From DASYSA01 sp036003885 (GTDB lineage: Bacteria > Acidobacteriota > Blastocatellia > UBA7656): a DNA stretch of 16,364 nt. The notes beneath the pieces are model-generated. The model did not search any database and was not told where the DNA came from. It saw only the letters and a program-made list of their open reading frames with translations. Numbering within the stretch: position 1 is the first letter of the stretch; each line of letters opens with the position of its first letter. The DNA lies in NCBI GenBank assembly GCA_036003885.1, contig DASYSA010000370.1:1-16364 (forward strand), given 5' to 3'. Both the position numbers and the translations under genes were made by a program. Shown here piece after piece: positions 6,177-12,787 of this stretch.

Positions 6177-8426
6177 ATGTATTGCGATAGATGCAACATA
6201 GACTTTCCTGAGGGGCTGCGCTATTGCAAGTGGTGTGGTCAGGCGCTGACTCGTCCCCGCACGACCAGCGAGTTGCACCTCTGCCCCTCCTGCGCGGATC
6301 CGATTCAGCCTGGGTGGGCTTTCTGCAAAGGATGCGGCACGAAAATCGGCACATCCGTTCGGGAACACACGGGCGCCATCTCGTGTGCGAACTGCGGGTC
6401 CCAGCTGGAACCTGACGCCTCAGCGTGTGTGCGCTGTGGATTCGAGGTAGAGCGCACACCTCCTCAACCCGTGGCGACACGACCTCCCGGAAAGACCGGC
6501 TCTGATACCGCGGTCATCGCGCATTGCGGTGGGTGTGGAGATCTGTTGGAGCCCAACACCATGTACTGTAAGGGATGTGGCGCTCCTACCTACGGCTCTT
6601 CCAGTGCATTTGGGCCATCCTCGCTGCTCTGTAAGGTGTGCAATAGCCGGAGCCCGCTCGGTTCAGTCGCGTGCAGGGTCTGCGGCAATATGTTGGAAGT
6701 GCCCGCGGGCGAAGACGGACAAGCTACTTCACAGCCGCCTAGGGAGTCTCATACGCTGCCGGATCTCGGTGAACACCTGCCGGTCTCGGAAGACTTGCGG
6801 GAGTCGTTGGCTTCTGTTGATTTGTCCAGCGCTCACACGTTAGTGTTCAGCGATACTGATCCGCAGGAGTCGATCGATTCCAGCGTCCAGCAGAAAGTCG
6901 AAGCGGGCGTGGCAACCGAGCCGGCGGCACCAGGCAGCGACAGTCCCAACAAGGGAGTAGAAACGACACTGCTGGCTGGTTCCAAGGTTGAACATAAGAG
7001 CCCAACCGCCTTAATTGATAAACCAAGGACTACGTCGCCGGTCGAGGACGATACTCCAGTCGAACCCGCGGAGGCGAGCAGAAACGAAGTGACGTTCACC
7101 TTCGGATCACTGCTTGAGGCGTCCAAGGTCCCGGGTCTTGAGTCCACCCCAAAGAAGTCGGGGGCTGAGACAGGAGTGATAGGTTCGGATCTGGCGGATG
7201 GTGGGACCGCAGTCATTGGTTCACAATCGGCGGACGGTGGAACTTTGGTCATGGGATCCCAACGAGTGGACCCTGGCGCCGAAGTCATAAGTTCGGATTC
7301 AGCGGCTGGCGGGACAGGAGTCATTGGTTCGAAATCCACGGGCGCCAGGACGCCTGTCGTTGGTTCGGAATCGGATCTGGCGACGCGGCCAACGGCGGTT
7401 CCGACAGATCCGATCCGGCAACCCCCTCCACCGGATACACGCGTGCTGGAGGAACCGGGCTGGCCCGTCGAACGTCCTCTCCCGATTACGGGATCAATTA
7501 CGCCGGAAGTTTCAGCAGGGCGGAAGGATGTTCCACCGGCAAGGCAAGTGCCTCCACAGAAGAAGAACCACATCGCGATCATCTCAGTTTTTGTCGTGCT
7601 GATCCTCCTCGGCCTTGCCGGATATTTCGTGTGGTGGTTCATGTCCGGGGGCGGGCACAGGTCCCCTACTCCACGAACCGAAGTAGTGACGCCTCCACCC
7701 AGGGTCGAGACAACAAAACCACCGACACCGATCGTTCCTGAAGGAATGGTCCTGGTGGCGAGCGGATTTTATCCAGTTGGTAGAACCCAGCTGGCGGGGC
7801 GAAGCGATGAGTCGGAGATCGATACGCCGCAGCACATGGTCGAACTCAAGCCGTTTTATGTCGATCGCACTGAAGTCACGAATGCCCAATACAAAGTGTT
7901 CGTCGACCAGACAGGCCACGTAGCGCCAAAAGGTTGGGTTGGAGGAACCTTCCCCGCCGACCGAGAGAACTGGCCGGTCGTCTGGGTGAGCTGGCAGGAT
8001 GCAGTCGACTATGCCACCTGGGCGGGCAAGCGCCTCCCGTCCGAGAATGAATGGGAGGCCGCCGCGCGCGGCACTGATGGTCGAATGTATCCATGGGGAA
8101 ATGATTGGGAGCGCGGGCGCGCCAACATCGCTGCGAAGGGGATCGAAGGAGTGGGCAGTCACCCTGAGGGCGCAAGCCCTTCAGGAGCGTTGGATATGAT
8201 CGGCAATGTTTGGGAATGGACGGCGGACGAATTTGCGCTCTATCCTGAAAGCCATGCGAAGGAGCCTGAACTAAAAGAGGGCGTGACCTATCGAGTCATT
8301 CGCGGCGGCGCCTATGACGGTAGCCGCAAGCACGATGCGTCGTATCGCGGCTTCGTCGATGCCAGCGTAGGCTATGAGAAGACCGGATTTCGTTGTGTGA
8401 AAAGCGCGCCGACCACTGTACAGTGA
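6177..8426 (+). CDS. Zinc-ribbon / repeat / TM / FGE-like domain protein
   Basis: The 749-residue product has a striking layout. (1) Five CxxC-x10-CxxC zinc ribbons: C3/C6/C17/C20, C36/C39/C50/C53, C70/C73/C84/C87, C117/C120/C131/C134 and C152/C155/C166/C169. (2) A long low-complexity region (about 175-460) with six 12-residue repeats of T-x-V-I-G-S-x-x-A-D-G-G type (332-403). (3) One membrane helix (about 465-489) after basic QKKN. (4) An FGE-sulfatase (SUMF1-like) domain (about 521-745) with EGMVLVASGFYPVG, FYVDRTEVTNAQY, RLPSENEWEAAARG, YPWGNDW, GNVWEWTADE and GFRC. Ribbons would be cytoplasmic and the FGE domain extracytoplasmic. The two active-site cysteines of formylglycine-generating enzymes are absent: RGGAYDGSRKHDASYR has none, and the only Cys there is C740 in GFRC. 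It is therefore probably a binding or scaffold module, not an oxidase. Start ATG has only weak GGAA upstream. The Cache/HAMP gene follows 52 bases later. Confidence 0.88.
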   Translation: MYCDRCNIDFPEGLRYCKWCGQALTRPRTTSELHLCPSCADPIQPGWAFCKGCGTKIGTSVREHTGAISCANCGSQLEPDASACVRCGFEVERTPPQPVATRPPGKTGSDTAVIAHCGGCGDLLEPNTMYCKGCGAPTYGSSSAFGPSSLLCKVCNSRSPLGSVACRVCGNMLEVPAGEDGQATSQPPRESHTLPDLGEHLPVSEDLRESLASVDLSSAHTLVFSDTDPQESIDSSVQQKVEAGVATEPAAPGSDSPNKGVETTLLAGSKVEHKSPTALIDKPRTTSPVEDDTPVEPAEASRNEVTFTFGSLLEASKVPGLESTPKKSGAETGVIGSDLADGGTAVIGSQSADGGTLVMGSQRVDPGAEVISSDSAAGGTGVIGSKSTGARTPVVGSESDLATRPTAVPTDPIRQPPPPDTRVLEEPGWPVERPLPITGSITPEVSAGRKDVPPARQVPPQKKNHIAIISVFVVLILLGLAGYFVWWFMSGGGHRSPTPRTEVVTPPPRVETTKPPTPIVPEGMVLVASGFYPVGRTQLAGRSDESEIDTPQHMVELKPFYVDRTEVTNAQYKVFVDQTGHVAPKGWVGGTFPADRENWPVVWVSWQDAVDYATWAGKRLPSENEWEAAARGTDGRMYPWGNDWERGRANIAAKGIEGVGSHPEGASPSGALDMIGNVWEWTADEFALYPESHAKEPELKEGVTYRVIRGGAYDGSRKHDASYRGFVDASVGYEKTGFRCVKSAPTTVQ
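7170..7385 (+). repeat. 36-base tandem repeat coding 12-residue units, six copies
   Basis: Within the zinc-ribbon gene, six in-frame 36-base units encode residues 332-403: TGVIGSDLADGG, TAVIGSQSADGG, TLVMGSQRVDPG, AEVISSDSAAGG, TGVIGSKSTGAR and TPVVGSESDLAT. The DNA copies have diverged, but the T-x-V-I/M/V-G/S-S core is kept, which suggests selection on the peptide rather than recent slippage. Confidence 0.85.
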
Positions 8427-8478
8427 TCGGTGTCAGCGTTACTCCATTGCTCGACACAGACAGACCACTGACCAACTT

Positions 8479-9753
8479 ATGCGATTGAGCGAGAAGCTTG
8501 GAGCGCTGTGCGCCGCTGCTGGCATCCTGCCGTTAATCGTAGCGTCATTTCTTCTTTTCTACTGGGTCTCCTCCTACATCAGCGACAACACGGACCGGCA
8601 GCTTCAACGAGACTCCCGCGCCGCCGCCGGCATTCACAAGAAGAGGCTGGCGGAAATGCTCTCAGCGGCTCAACGACTAGCCGACGACATCGCCAACCGG
8701 GCCCTGCCAGGCAGCGACAAAGCGGACCGGGACAGCACGGCAGCATTGGCGCGCCTTCAGGATATGCTGCCGGGGGCGCAAAACGAGCACAGCCTCGATT
8801 TCGTGATCGTGACCGATCCTCACGGGCGCGTGGTCGCGCGTCACAACGACCGCCCCGCTGCGGGCGAAACGCTCCTTGGAGCCGAAGACAAGAATCTGAT
8901 TGCGGAGAAGGTGATCTCGGATGGAGCGCTGTTGCGAAACTTGCCTTCGGCCTCTACGGCTGTCGAACGTGCCGCTCAACTCGACCGGTTAGGACTGAAG
9001 AACCTTTCCCGCGTCGGCACGGCGGACGGAACGGCGGTAGAGGATGCTCTGGTGCTCGAGGCGGCGGCGCCGATCTTCTCGGCGAAGAGATTCATCGGCA
9101 TCGTGCTCATAGGCCAGGTGCTCAACAACTACTATCGTCCCCGCCCGGGGTCGAGCGTGCTGCAGATTCCGCTGGTGGCCGAAGTTCAGCAGACACTCTA
9201 CGCGACCGGCGGCAGGGATGCAGGTGCCCTGATCGCGCTGGGCGACACTGTCATAACATCGAGCATCCCCGCATCAGGCTCTGCCGGCGAGCCGCCGCTC
9301 AAGGGAGTAAAGTGCCGGCCGGACAAGCCTGAAGAAGCGCTCTCGAGCGCTGACCGGAGCTACGCGGTTTCCTGGCAGGCGATTAAGTCGGTCCAGGGAG
9401 AGCAGGTGGGCGCCTTAGGCGTGGCGGTGTCAAACGAAGAGCTGCGAGGGCCGATCTCCACGCTGCGAACGATGCTCTTTACGATTGCAGCCATCGCGTG
9501 CGTGTTGACGGGCGCGGGAGGGTTCATCTACGGACGGGCGCTCGGGTCAAGGCTCAGCGTTCTGAGCGAGGCTGCGAGCCGGATGAGCCTCGGCGAGCTG
9601 AGCACGCCGGTAAAGGACCCGGCCCAGGAACAGAAAGCGCTGGCGTCCATTAGAAGGGACGAGATCAGCATCCTTGCGGACCAGCTCGATCAGGCCCGTG
9701 AGAGCTTTCGCCTGGCTATCGACCGATTGCGGAAAAAAAGAGAAGATGTGTGA
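8479..9753 (+). CDS. Cache-like / HAMP membrane receptor lacking an output domain
   Basis: The 424-residue protein starts with a short basic stretch and a membrane helix (about 9-30). A roughly 295-residue extracytoplasmic region (33-325) follows; it has a long opening helix and segments such as LDFVIVTDPHGRVVARHND (106-124) and GEQVGALGVAVSNEEL (307-322) that resemble double-Cache sensor domains of chemoreceptors and histidine kinases. A second helix (about 329-351) leads into a HAMP-like region (352-420: LGSRLSVLSEAASRMSLGEL, then RRDEISILADQLDQARESF). The protein stops there, where receptors normally continue into kinase, cyclase or methyl-accepting domains. It may signal to a separate partner by helix contacts. 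The ATG has no visible Shine-Dalgarno and lies 52 bases after the zinc-ribbon gene, so co-transcription is likely. The stop codon TGA (9751-9753) is inside the first unit of a heptad array, so loss of a former 3' part is possible but not shown. Confidence 0.8.
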   Translation: MRLSEKLGALCAAAGILPLIVASFLLFYWVSSYISDNTDRQLQRDSRAAAGIHKKRLAEMLSAAQRLADDIANRALPGSDKADRDSTAALARLQDMLPGAQNEHSLDFVIVTDPHGRVVARHNDRPAAGETLLGAEDKNLIAEKVISDGALLRNLPSASTAVERAAQLDRLGLKNLSRVGTADGTAVEDALVLEAAAPIFSAKRFIGIVLIGQVLNNYYRPRPGSSVLQIPLVAEVQQTLYATGGRDAGALIALGDTVITSSIPASGSAGEPPLKGVKCRPDKPEEALSSADRSYAVSWQAIKSVQGEQVGALGVAVSNEELRGPISTLRTMLFTIAAIACVLTGAGGFIYGRALGSRLSVLSEAASRMSLGELSTPVKDPAQEQKALASIRRDEISILADQLDQARESFRLAIDRLRKKREDV

Positions 9754-9863
9754 TGCGTGACAAGTGATGCGTGACAAGTTCTTCGTGATTCGTGAAGATG
9801 ATGCCTGATGCGTTAAGCTATGTTGTCACTTGAGAATCACGGATCACGAATCACGGATCACTA
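9750..9863. repeat. Inverted heptad arrays, GTGATGC family
   Basis: The left arm (9750-9812) is nine 7-base units such as GTGATGC, GTGACAA and GTGATTC. The right arm (9836-9863) is four units such as ATCACGG and ATCACGA in opposite sense. GTGATTCGTGA (9785-9795) is exactly complementary to TCACGAATCAC (9844-9854). The array begins on the stop codon of the HAMP gene. Confidence 0.75.
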
Positions 9864-9872
9864 CAGATTCCC

Positions 9873-9902
9873 TTGTAAGCCGCTTGCCGATCGCATCATA
9901 AT
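9873..9902 (+). promoter_or_regulatory. Candidate promoter of the small secreted protein
   Basis: TTGTAA (9873-9878) and CATAAT (9897-9902) are 18 bases apart, matching sigma70 boxes at four and five of six positions. Transcription would begin near 9909 and give a leader of about 97 bases that contains the hairpin at 9959-9979. Confidence 0.45.
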
Positions 9903-9958
9903 GTCGCGGCATCTCTCGGGGAGACGAGGACTCACTCCCGTGATACTGGTTCTCAATC

Positions 9959-9979
9959 AGTCGCGCACGATGCGCGACT
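9959..9979 (+). promoter_or_regulatory. Perfect 9-bp leader hairpin
   Basis: AGTCGCGCA (9959-9967) is the exact reverse complement of TGCGCGACT (9971-9979) around a three-base loop CGA. The hairpin ends 14 bases before the GGAGG of the next gene and lacks a T-run. It is better read as an mRNA leader structure or a palindromic protein site than as a terminator. Confidence 0.6.
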
Positions 9980-10005
9980 CACATTCGAGTAACGGAGGTT
10001 TCTTT

Positions 10006-10455
10006 ATGAAAGCTAGAGTGGTGACACTGGCAGTAGTTGTTGCCTTCGTATTTGTGTGCACATTTTCGGCGCTTGCCAATCCCCCGCAGACTCCTGCTCC
10101 CGCAAAGTCTGAACAAACAATGGCCCCGGCTAAGAAGATGGGTGGACGAAAACCCAAGGCTGGCAAAAAGACGAAGGCCAAAGTAATGCGTGGCGTTCCG
10201 TCGGGTGTTCAAGCATGTCTCGACCACTTAAGCCAAATGGCGGCAACCGAGCCGATGACGCCATACGAGGGACACCCCGAAGAGATCATTAATAACGGGC
10301 TGCTCTGGAGTGACGCAAAATCCAAGTGCTCCATCGGCACCGACGCCCAGCTCAGGCTGAAGGTGGGAAACCTGTCTACCGCCTGGCGTCAGAAGGACGC
10401 CGCGAAGGTTAAGTCACTGCTCGAGGAGATCAAGAGCGCCGCCCCAAAAACGTAA
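10006..10455 (+). CDS. Small secreted basic protein of unknown function
   Basis: I do not recognise this 149-residue protein. The start at 10006 is chosen because GGAGG (9994-9998) precedes it by seven bases and because the first 24 residues then form a clean signal peptide: basic MKAR, a hydrophobic core VVTLAVVVAFVFVCTF, and a cleavage site after SALA. An earlier in-frame ATG at 9820 would put repeat-derived and promoter sequence into the protein and is rejected. The mature part begins with a Pro/Ala/Lys-rich linker (about 25-60, very basic GGRKPKAGKKTKAKV), then a more ordered region with two cysteines (C71, C108) that could form a disulphide, and helical segments to the end. It is likely periplasmic or exported. 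It has one of the best ribosome binding sites in the window, so it may be well expressed. A hairpin lies just after the stop. Confidence 0.75.
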   Translation: MKARVVTLAVVVAFVFVCTFSALANPPQTPAPAKSEQTMAPAKKMGGRKPKAGKKTKAKVMRGVPSGVQACLDHLSQMAATEPMTPYEGHPEEIINNGLLWSDAKSKCSIGTDAQLRLKVGNLSTAWRQKDAAKVKSLLEEIKSAAPKT

Positions 10456-10459
10456 TACC

Positions 10460-10508
10460 GGGAAGGGGAAATTCGAATTTCGAATTTCGAAATTCGAATT
10501 TCCTTCCC
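10460..10508. repeat. Near-perfect 23-bp hairpin built of heptads; possible terminator
   Basis: Five heptads, GAAATTC and its reverse complement GAATTTC, are flanked by GGGAAGG and CCTTCCC. The whole forms a 23-bp stem with a two-base GG bulge and almost no loop. It starts five bases after the stop codon of the small secreted protein. Such a stem could stop transcription in either direction, although no U-rich tail follows. Confidence 0.7.
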
Positions 10509-10549
10509 TCCTTGCGCGGCGAGGCGGCCTTCCATTACGCTAAGTCTGA

Positions 10550-11599
10550 ATGTTTGCCTCTTTCACATCGGCTAAGCGCCGGCTGCTCACCGTCTCGCTG
10601 AGCCTCTTGCCTCTCCTCACCTTTGTCGGCTGCGGTTCAGACGCGACCATCGACGTAGCAATAGTGAACTCGCCGAAATTGAAGATTCGTTCGTCGACCG
10701 CGATGGTGGCTCTTGACCTTGCGGAAGTTAAGCGAGGTGACCGGCTCGACGTACTCGAGCAGGCTCAGGTTAAGACTCCCACGAGGATCGACGAGTGGTA
10801 CAAAGTCAGGACCAAAGACAAGAACGAAGTAATCGGCTGGGTCAAGGCGCGCGAGTTGATTACCAAAGCGGTAGTCGACAAGGTTGAAGACCTCTATGAA
10901 AAGTCCAAGGAGATACCTTCGCAGGCGCAGGGGCGCCTCAAGGTCCAGGCGAGGTTGCGCATTGAGCCGGGCGGTGACGTTGCCACGTTGCTGAGCAAGA
11001 ACACCGCGGTCGACATCGTTGCGAAGGCGCGAACGACGTTCAAACCGGAGAAGCAGCAGAGCGCCGAGGACTCGGATGAAACCACGGAAGAGCCTGAGGC
11101 CCGAACCGTTCTTTGGTATCAGGTACGCCTGCCTGACTCTGAAGTGCTCAGGGCGGGCTGGATAGGCGCTCAACAGATTCAGCTGGACGTCCCCGACGAG
11201 ATACTTCATCTGGAAGGCGAGGGTCGCAGGTTCACGGGTTGGGTTGTGTTCGATCAGACCAAATCCAAGAAGGGCGAACTGAAGAATAACTACATCGGCT
11301 TAATGAAAAGCCTGGAGACTGAGGGTCCCATCGACTTTACGCGGATCTGGGTGCTGATGTATTCACCAACAGAAGGGCGCTACACCGGTCCGTTCATCGA
11401 TAGCGGATTGCGAGGAGTTCTGCCGGTGACGCCGGGCATCAAGTCCGGCGCAAAGGGCTTCACGATTCACGAGCTGGATGCAGACGGCCAGTCGGTGCCG
11501 ATCGAGTACTCAGCCGTACGCTCTGACGCATCTCATCTCACCGTAAAACGACTCGCGCCCAGAATAGAAGTGAAGAGACTACCCAAGAAAAGGAAATAG
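10550..11599 (+). CDS. Lipoprotein with SH3b-like repeats
   Basis: The 349-residue product begins with a signal sequence (basic AKRRLL, then hydrophobic VSLSLLPLLTFVG) ending at C28, a probable lipid-attachment cysteine; Phe at -3 is an imperfect lipobox. Two regions look like bacterial SH3 domains: about 40-105 (LKIRSSTAMVALDLAEVKRGDRLDVLE ... EWYKVRTKDKNEVIGWVKARELI) and about 128-213 (GRLKVQARLRIEPGGDVATLLSKNTAVDIVAKA ... WYQVRLPDSEVLRAGWIGAQQI), separated by an acidic insert (SAEDSDETTEEPE). Residues about 225-345 form a further domain that I do not recognise. SH3b domains usually bind cell-wall peptides, so a periplasmic, membrane-tethered envelope role is likely. The ATG has no evident Shine-Dalgarno. 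Its TAG stop is also the first three bases of a TAGGATT heptad array. Confidence 0.78.
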   Translation: MFASFTSAKRRLLTVSLSLLPLLTFVGCGSDATIDVAIVNSPKLKIRSSTAMVALDLAEVKRGDRLDVLEQAQVKTPTRIDEWYKVRTKDKNEVIGWVKARELITKAVVDKVEDLYEKSKEIPSQAQGRLKVQARLRIEPGGDVATLLSKNTAVDIVAKARTTFKPEKQQSAEDSDETTEEPEARTVLWYQVRLPDSEVLRAGWIGAQQIQLDVPDEILHLEGEGRRFTGWVVFDQTKSKKGELKNNYIGLMKSLETEGPIDFTRIWVLMYSPTEGRYTGPFIDSGLRGVLPVTPGIKSGAKGFTIHELDADGQSVPIEYSAVRSDASHLTVKRLAPRIEVKRLPKKRK

Positions 11600-11773
11600 G
11601 ATTTAGGATTTAGGATTTAGGATTTAGGATTTAGGATCTAGCACTATCTAGAGGGTTTCGGATCTCTAGCAACACATAAAGCCGGCCACCTTTGCCTAAA
11701 TCCTAAATCCTAGACCCTAAATCCTAGACCCTAAATCCTAGATCCTAAATCCTAGATCCTAAATCCTGGATCC
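11597..11773. repeat. Inverted heptad arrays, TAGGATT / TAAATCC family
   Basis: Six units of TAGGATT (last TAGGATC) fill 11597-11638. After a 58-base spacer, eleven units alternating TAAATCC with TAGACCC or TAGATCC fill 11697-11773 in opposite sense. The element lies between two convergent genes. It supplies the stop codon of the plus-strand lipoprotein (11597-11599) and of the minus-strand Fic protein (11759-11761). It may act as a two-way terminator. Confidence 0.85.
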
Positions 11774-12547
11774 TTCCCCCTGCGCCGCCAATCGGATCAT
11801 TTGGGCAAGAGATCCTTCTACCGCATTTCCTATCAGCTCAACCATCGGCTGAGTATTGCCACTCCTGGACTCCTCAACGGCCTTCCCGTAGACGAGGGCG
11901 AGATCGGGTACGATCATAACCGGCGGCAGCCCGCTGCGGAGAGTGAAGAGACTTGCGGCCAGTATCGCGATTCTCTGGTTACCTTCTGCGAAGGGCTGAA
12001 TCTCAAGCAGCCGCAGGTGGACTATGGAGGCTTGCTCGATGGGGTTCAGTTCGGCGAAGGACTCAGCGCTGAACCAGCGACACGCGCTGTCCACGCTTGC
12101 GGGCAGGTGTTCGGGAGCAACCGGCCTGAGGAAGCCGCCTGTTTCACCGGGAGTTTTGCGAAACTCTGCCGCGCCGCCATGAAGTCGCAAGAGTAATTCC
12201 GGCGTCAGGACGCCGGCTGTGCCTTCTCTCAGAGCGAGATCCCGCAACAGTCGTATCTCTGCAAGTAGCTCGACGATCGCGACATCTGCTTCAGCCGCTG
12301 CGCCAGCCCTGGCCTTAGAAAACGCAACAGCACCGGCCACATCTGGCTCCGTCACTGCCAACCCTTCCAATCTGAGAGTGGAGTAAACAAAGGTGACGTC
12401 GACCCACTTCCGAATTCTATCGTTCTGCTCCGGCGAGAGCTCGAGGGACGTGAGCTCACGATGCTTCTGAGCCACCCGACTAATCCAGTCGTTAATTGAG
12501 CGGTTGGACAGAATGAGCGGCCTTCCGGATCCAGGCGGTCGTTGCAT
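11759..12547 (-). CDS. Fic-fold protein with catalytic His replaced by Gln
   Basis: The 262-residue product has the Fic family layout. An N-terminal inhibitory-type motif TLRLEG (57-62) fits [S/T]xxxE[G/N]. A central helix includes LTPELLLRLHGGAAEFR (114-130). A flap-like segment (132-143) follows, and then the active-site region SIVHLRLLEIQPFAEGNQRIAIL (174-196). The canonical motif is HPFx[D/E]GN[G/K]R. Here it reads QPFAEGNQR (184-192): the catalytic base His is Gln (codon CAG, clear on the minus strand) and the Gly/Lys before Arg is also Gln. Active Fic enzymes transfer AMP to Tyr, Ser or Thr on target proteins; without the His this copy is probably not an AMP transferase. The fold residues F186, E188, G189, N190 and R192 remain, so nucleotide binding may persist. 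An AGGT lies just before the ATG. The last residues are encoded by a heptad array. No toxin/antitoxin partner gene is visible. Confidence 0.85.
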   Translation of the reverse strand: MQRPPGSGRPLILSNRSINDWISRVAQKHRELTSLELSPEQNDRIRKWVDVTFVYSTLRLEGLAVTEPDVAGAVAFSKARAGAAAEADVAIVELLAEIRLLRDLALREGTAGVLTPELLLRLHGGAAEFRKTPGETGGFLRPVAPEHLPASVDSACRWFSAESFAELNPIEQASIVHLRLLEIQPFAEGNQRIAILAASLFTLRSGLPPVMIVPDLALVYGKAVEESRSGNTQPMVELIGNAVEGSLAQMIRLAAQGEGSRI

Positions 12548-12567
12548 ATCGACCTGACTATATCAGT

Positions 12568-12678
12568 GTCAGTTGTCCGTTGTCAGTTGTCAGTTGTCAG
12601 TAGCAAGAAGAATTATCTATTGGCCTGGCTAGCCACGGACAACGAACAACGGACAAATGACCACTGACTACTGACCAC
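12568..12678. repeat. Inverted heptad arrays, GTCAGTT family (upstream of BMC genes)
   Basis: Five units of GTCAGTT type (one GTCCGTT, one GTCAGTA) occupy 12568-12602. Six units (GGACAAC, GAACAAC, GGACAAA, TGACCAC, TGACTAC, TGACCAC) occupy 12637-12678 in opposite sense. The element lies between the divergent Fic and aldolase genes and ends against a TTGACA box. Confidence 0.8.
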
Positions 12679-12679
12679 C

Positions 12680-12708
12680 TTGACATACGACCGATCACAC
12701 GTGACACT
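12680..12708 (+). promoter_or_regulatory. Candidate promoter of the microcompartment cassette
   Basis: A perfect TTGACA (12680-12685) is followed after 17 bases by GACACT (12703-12708), which keeps only the key A2 and T6 plus one more base of the -10 consensus. The palindrome CACGTG (12698-12703) lies in the spacer. The weak -10 suggests that an activator may be needed. Confidence 0.35.
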
Positions 12709-12787
12709 TTCAGCGAATGCGATGAATCAATGCTAACCGGGCAGCCATGTTTCGATCTGGTAGCCCCGCCCGAGATGGTGGCAATCA

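Noticed and set aside
8200..8400. Active formylglycine-generating enzyme (sulfatase activator)
   Set aside because: The expected Cys pair after RGG[S/A] is missing and no sulfatase gene is nearby.
9820..10005. N-terminal extension of the small secreted protein to the ATG at 9820
   Set aside because: It would translate the heptad array, promoter candidate and leader hairpin, and would bury a clean signal peptide that has its own GGAGG.
11597..11773. CRISPR array or telomere-like repeat
   Set aside because: Units are 7 bases long with no unique spacers and no cas genes. The TAGGATT resemblance to telomere repeats is superficial, and the element sits between genes with an inverted partner.
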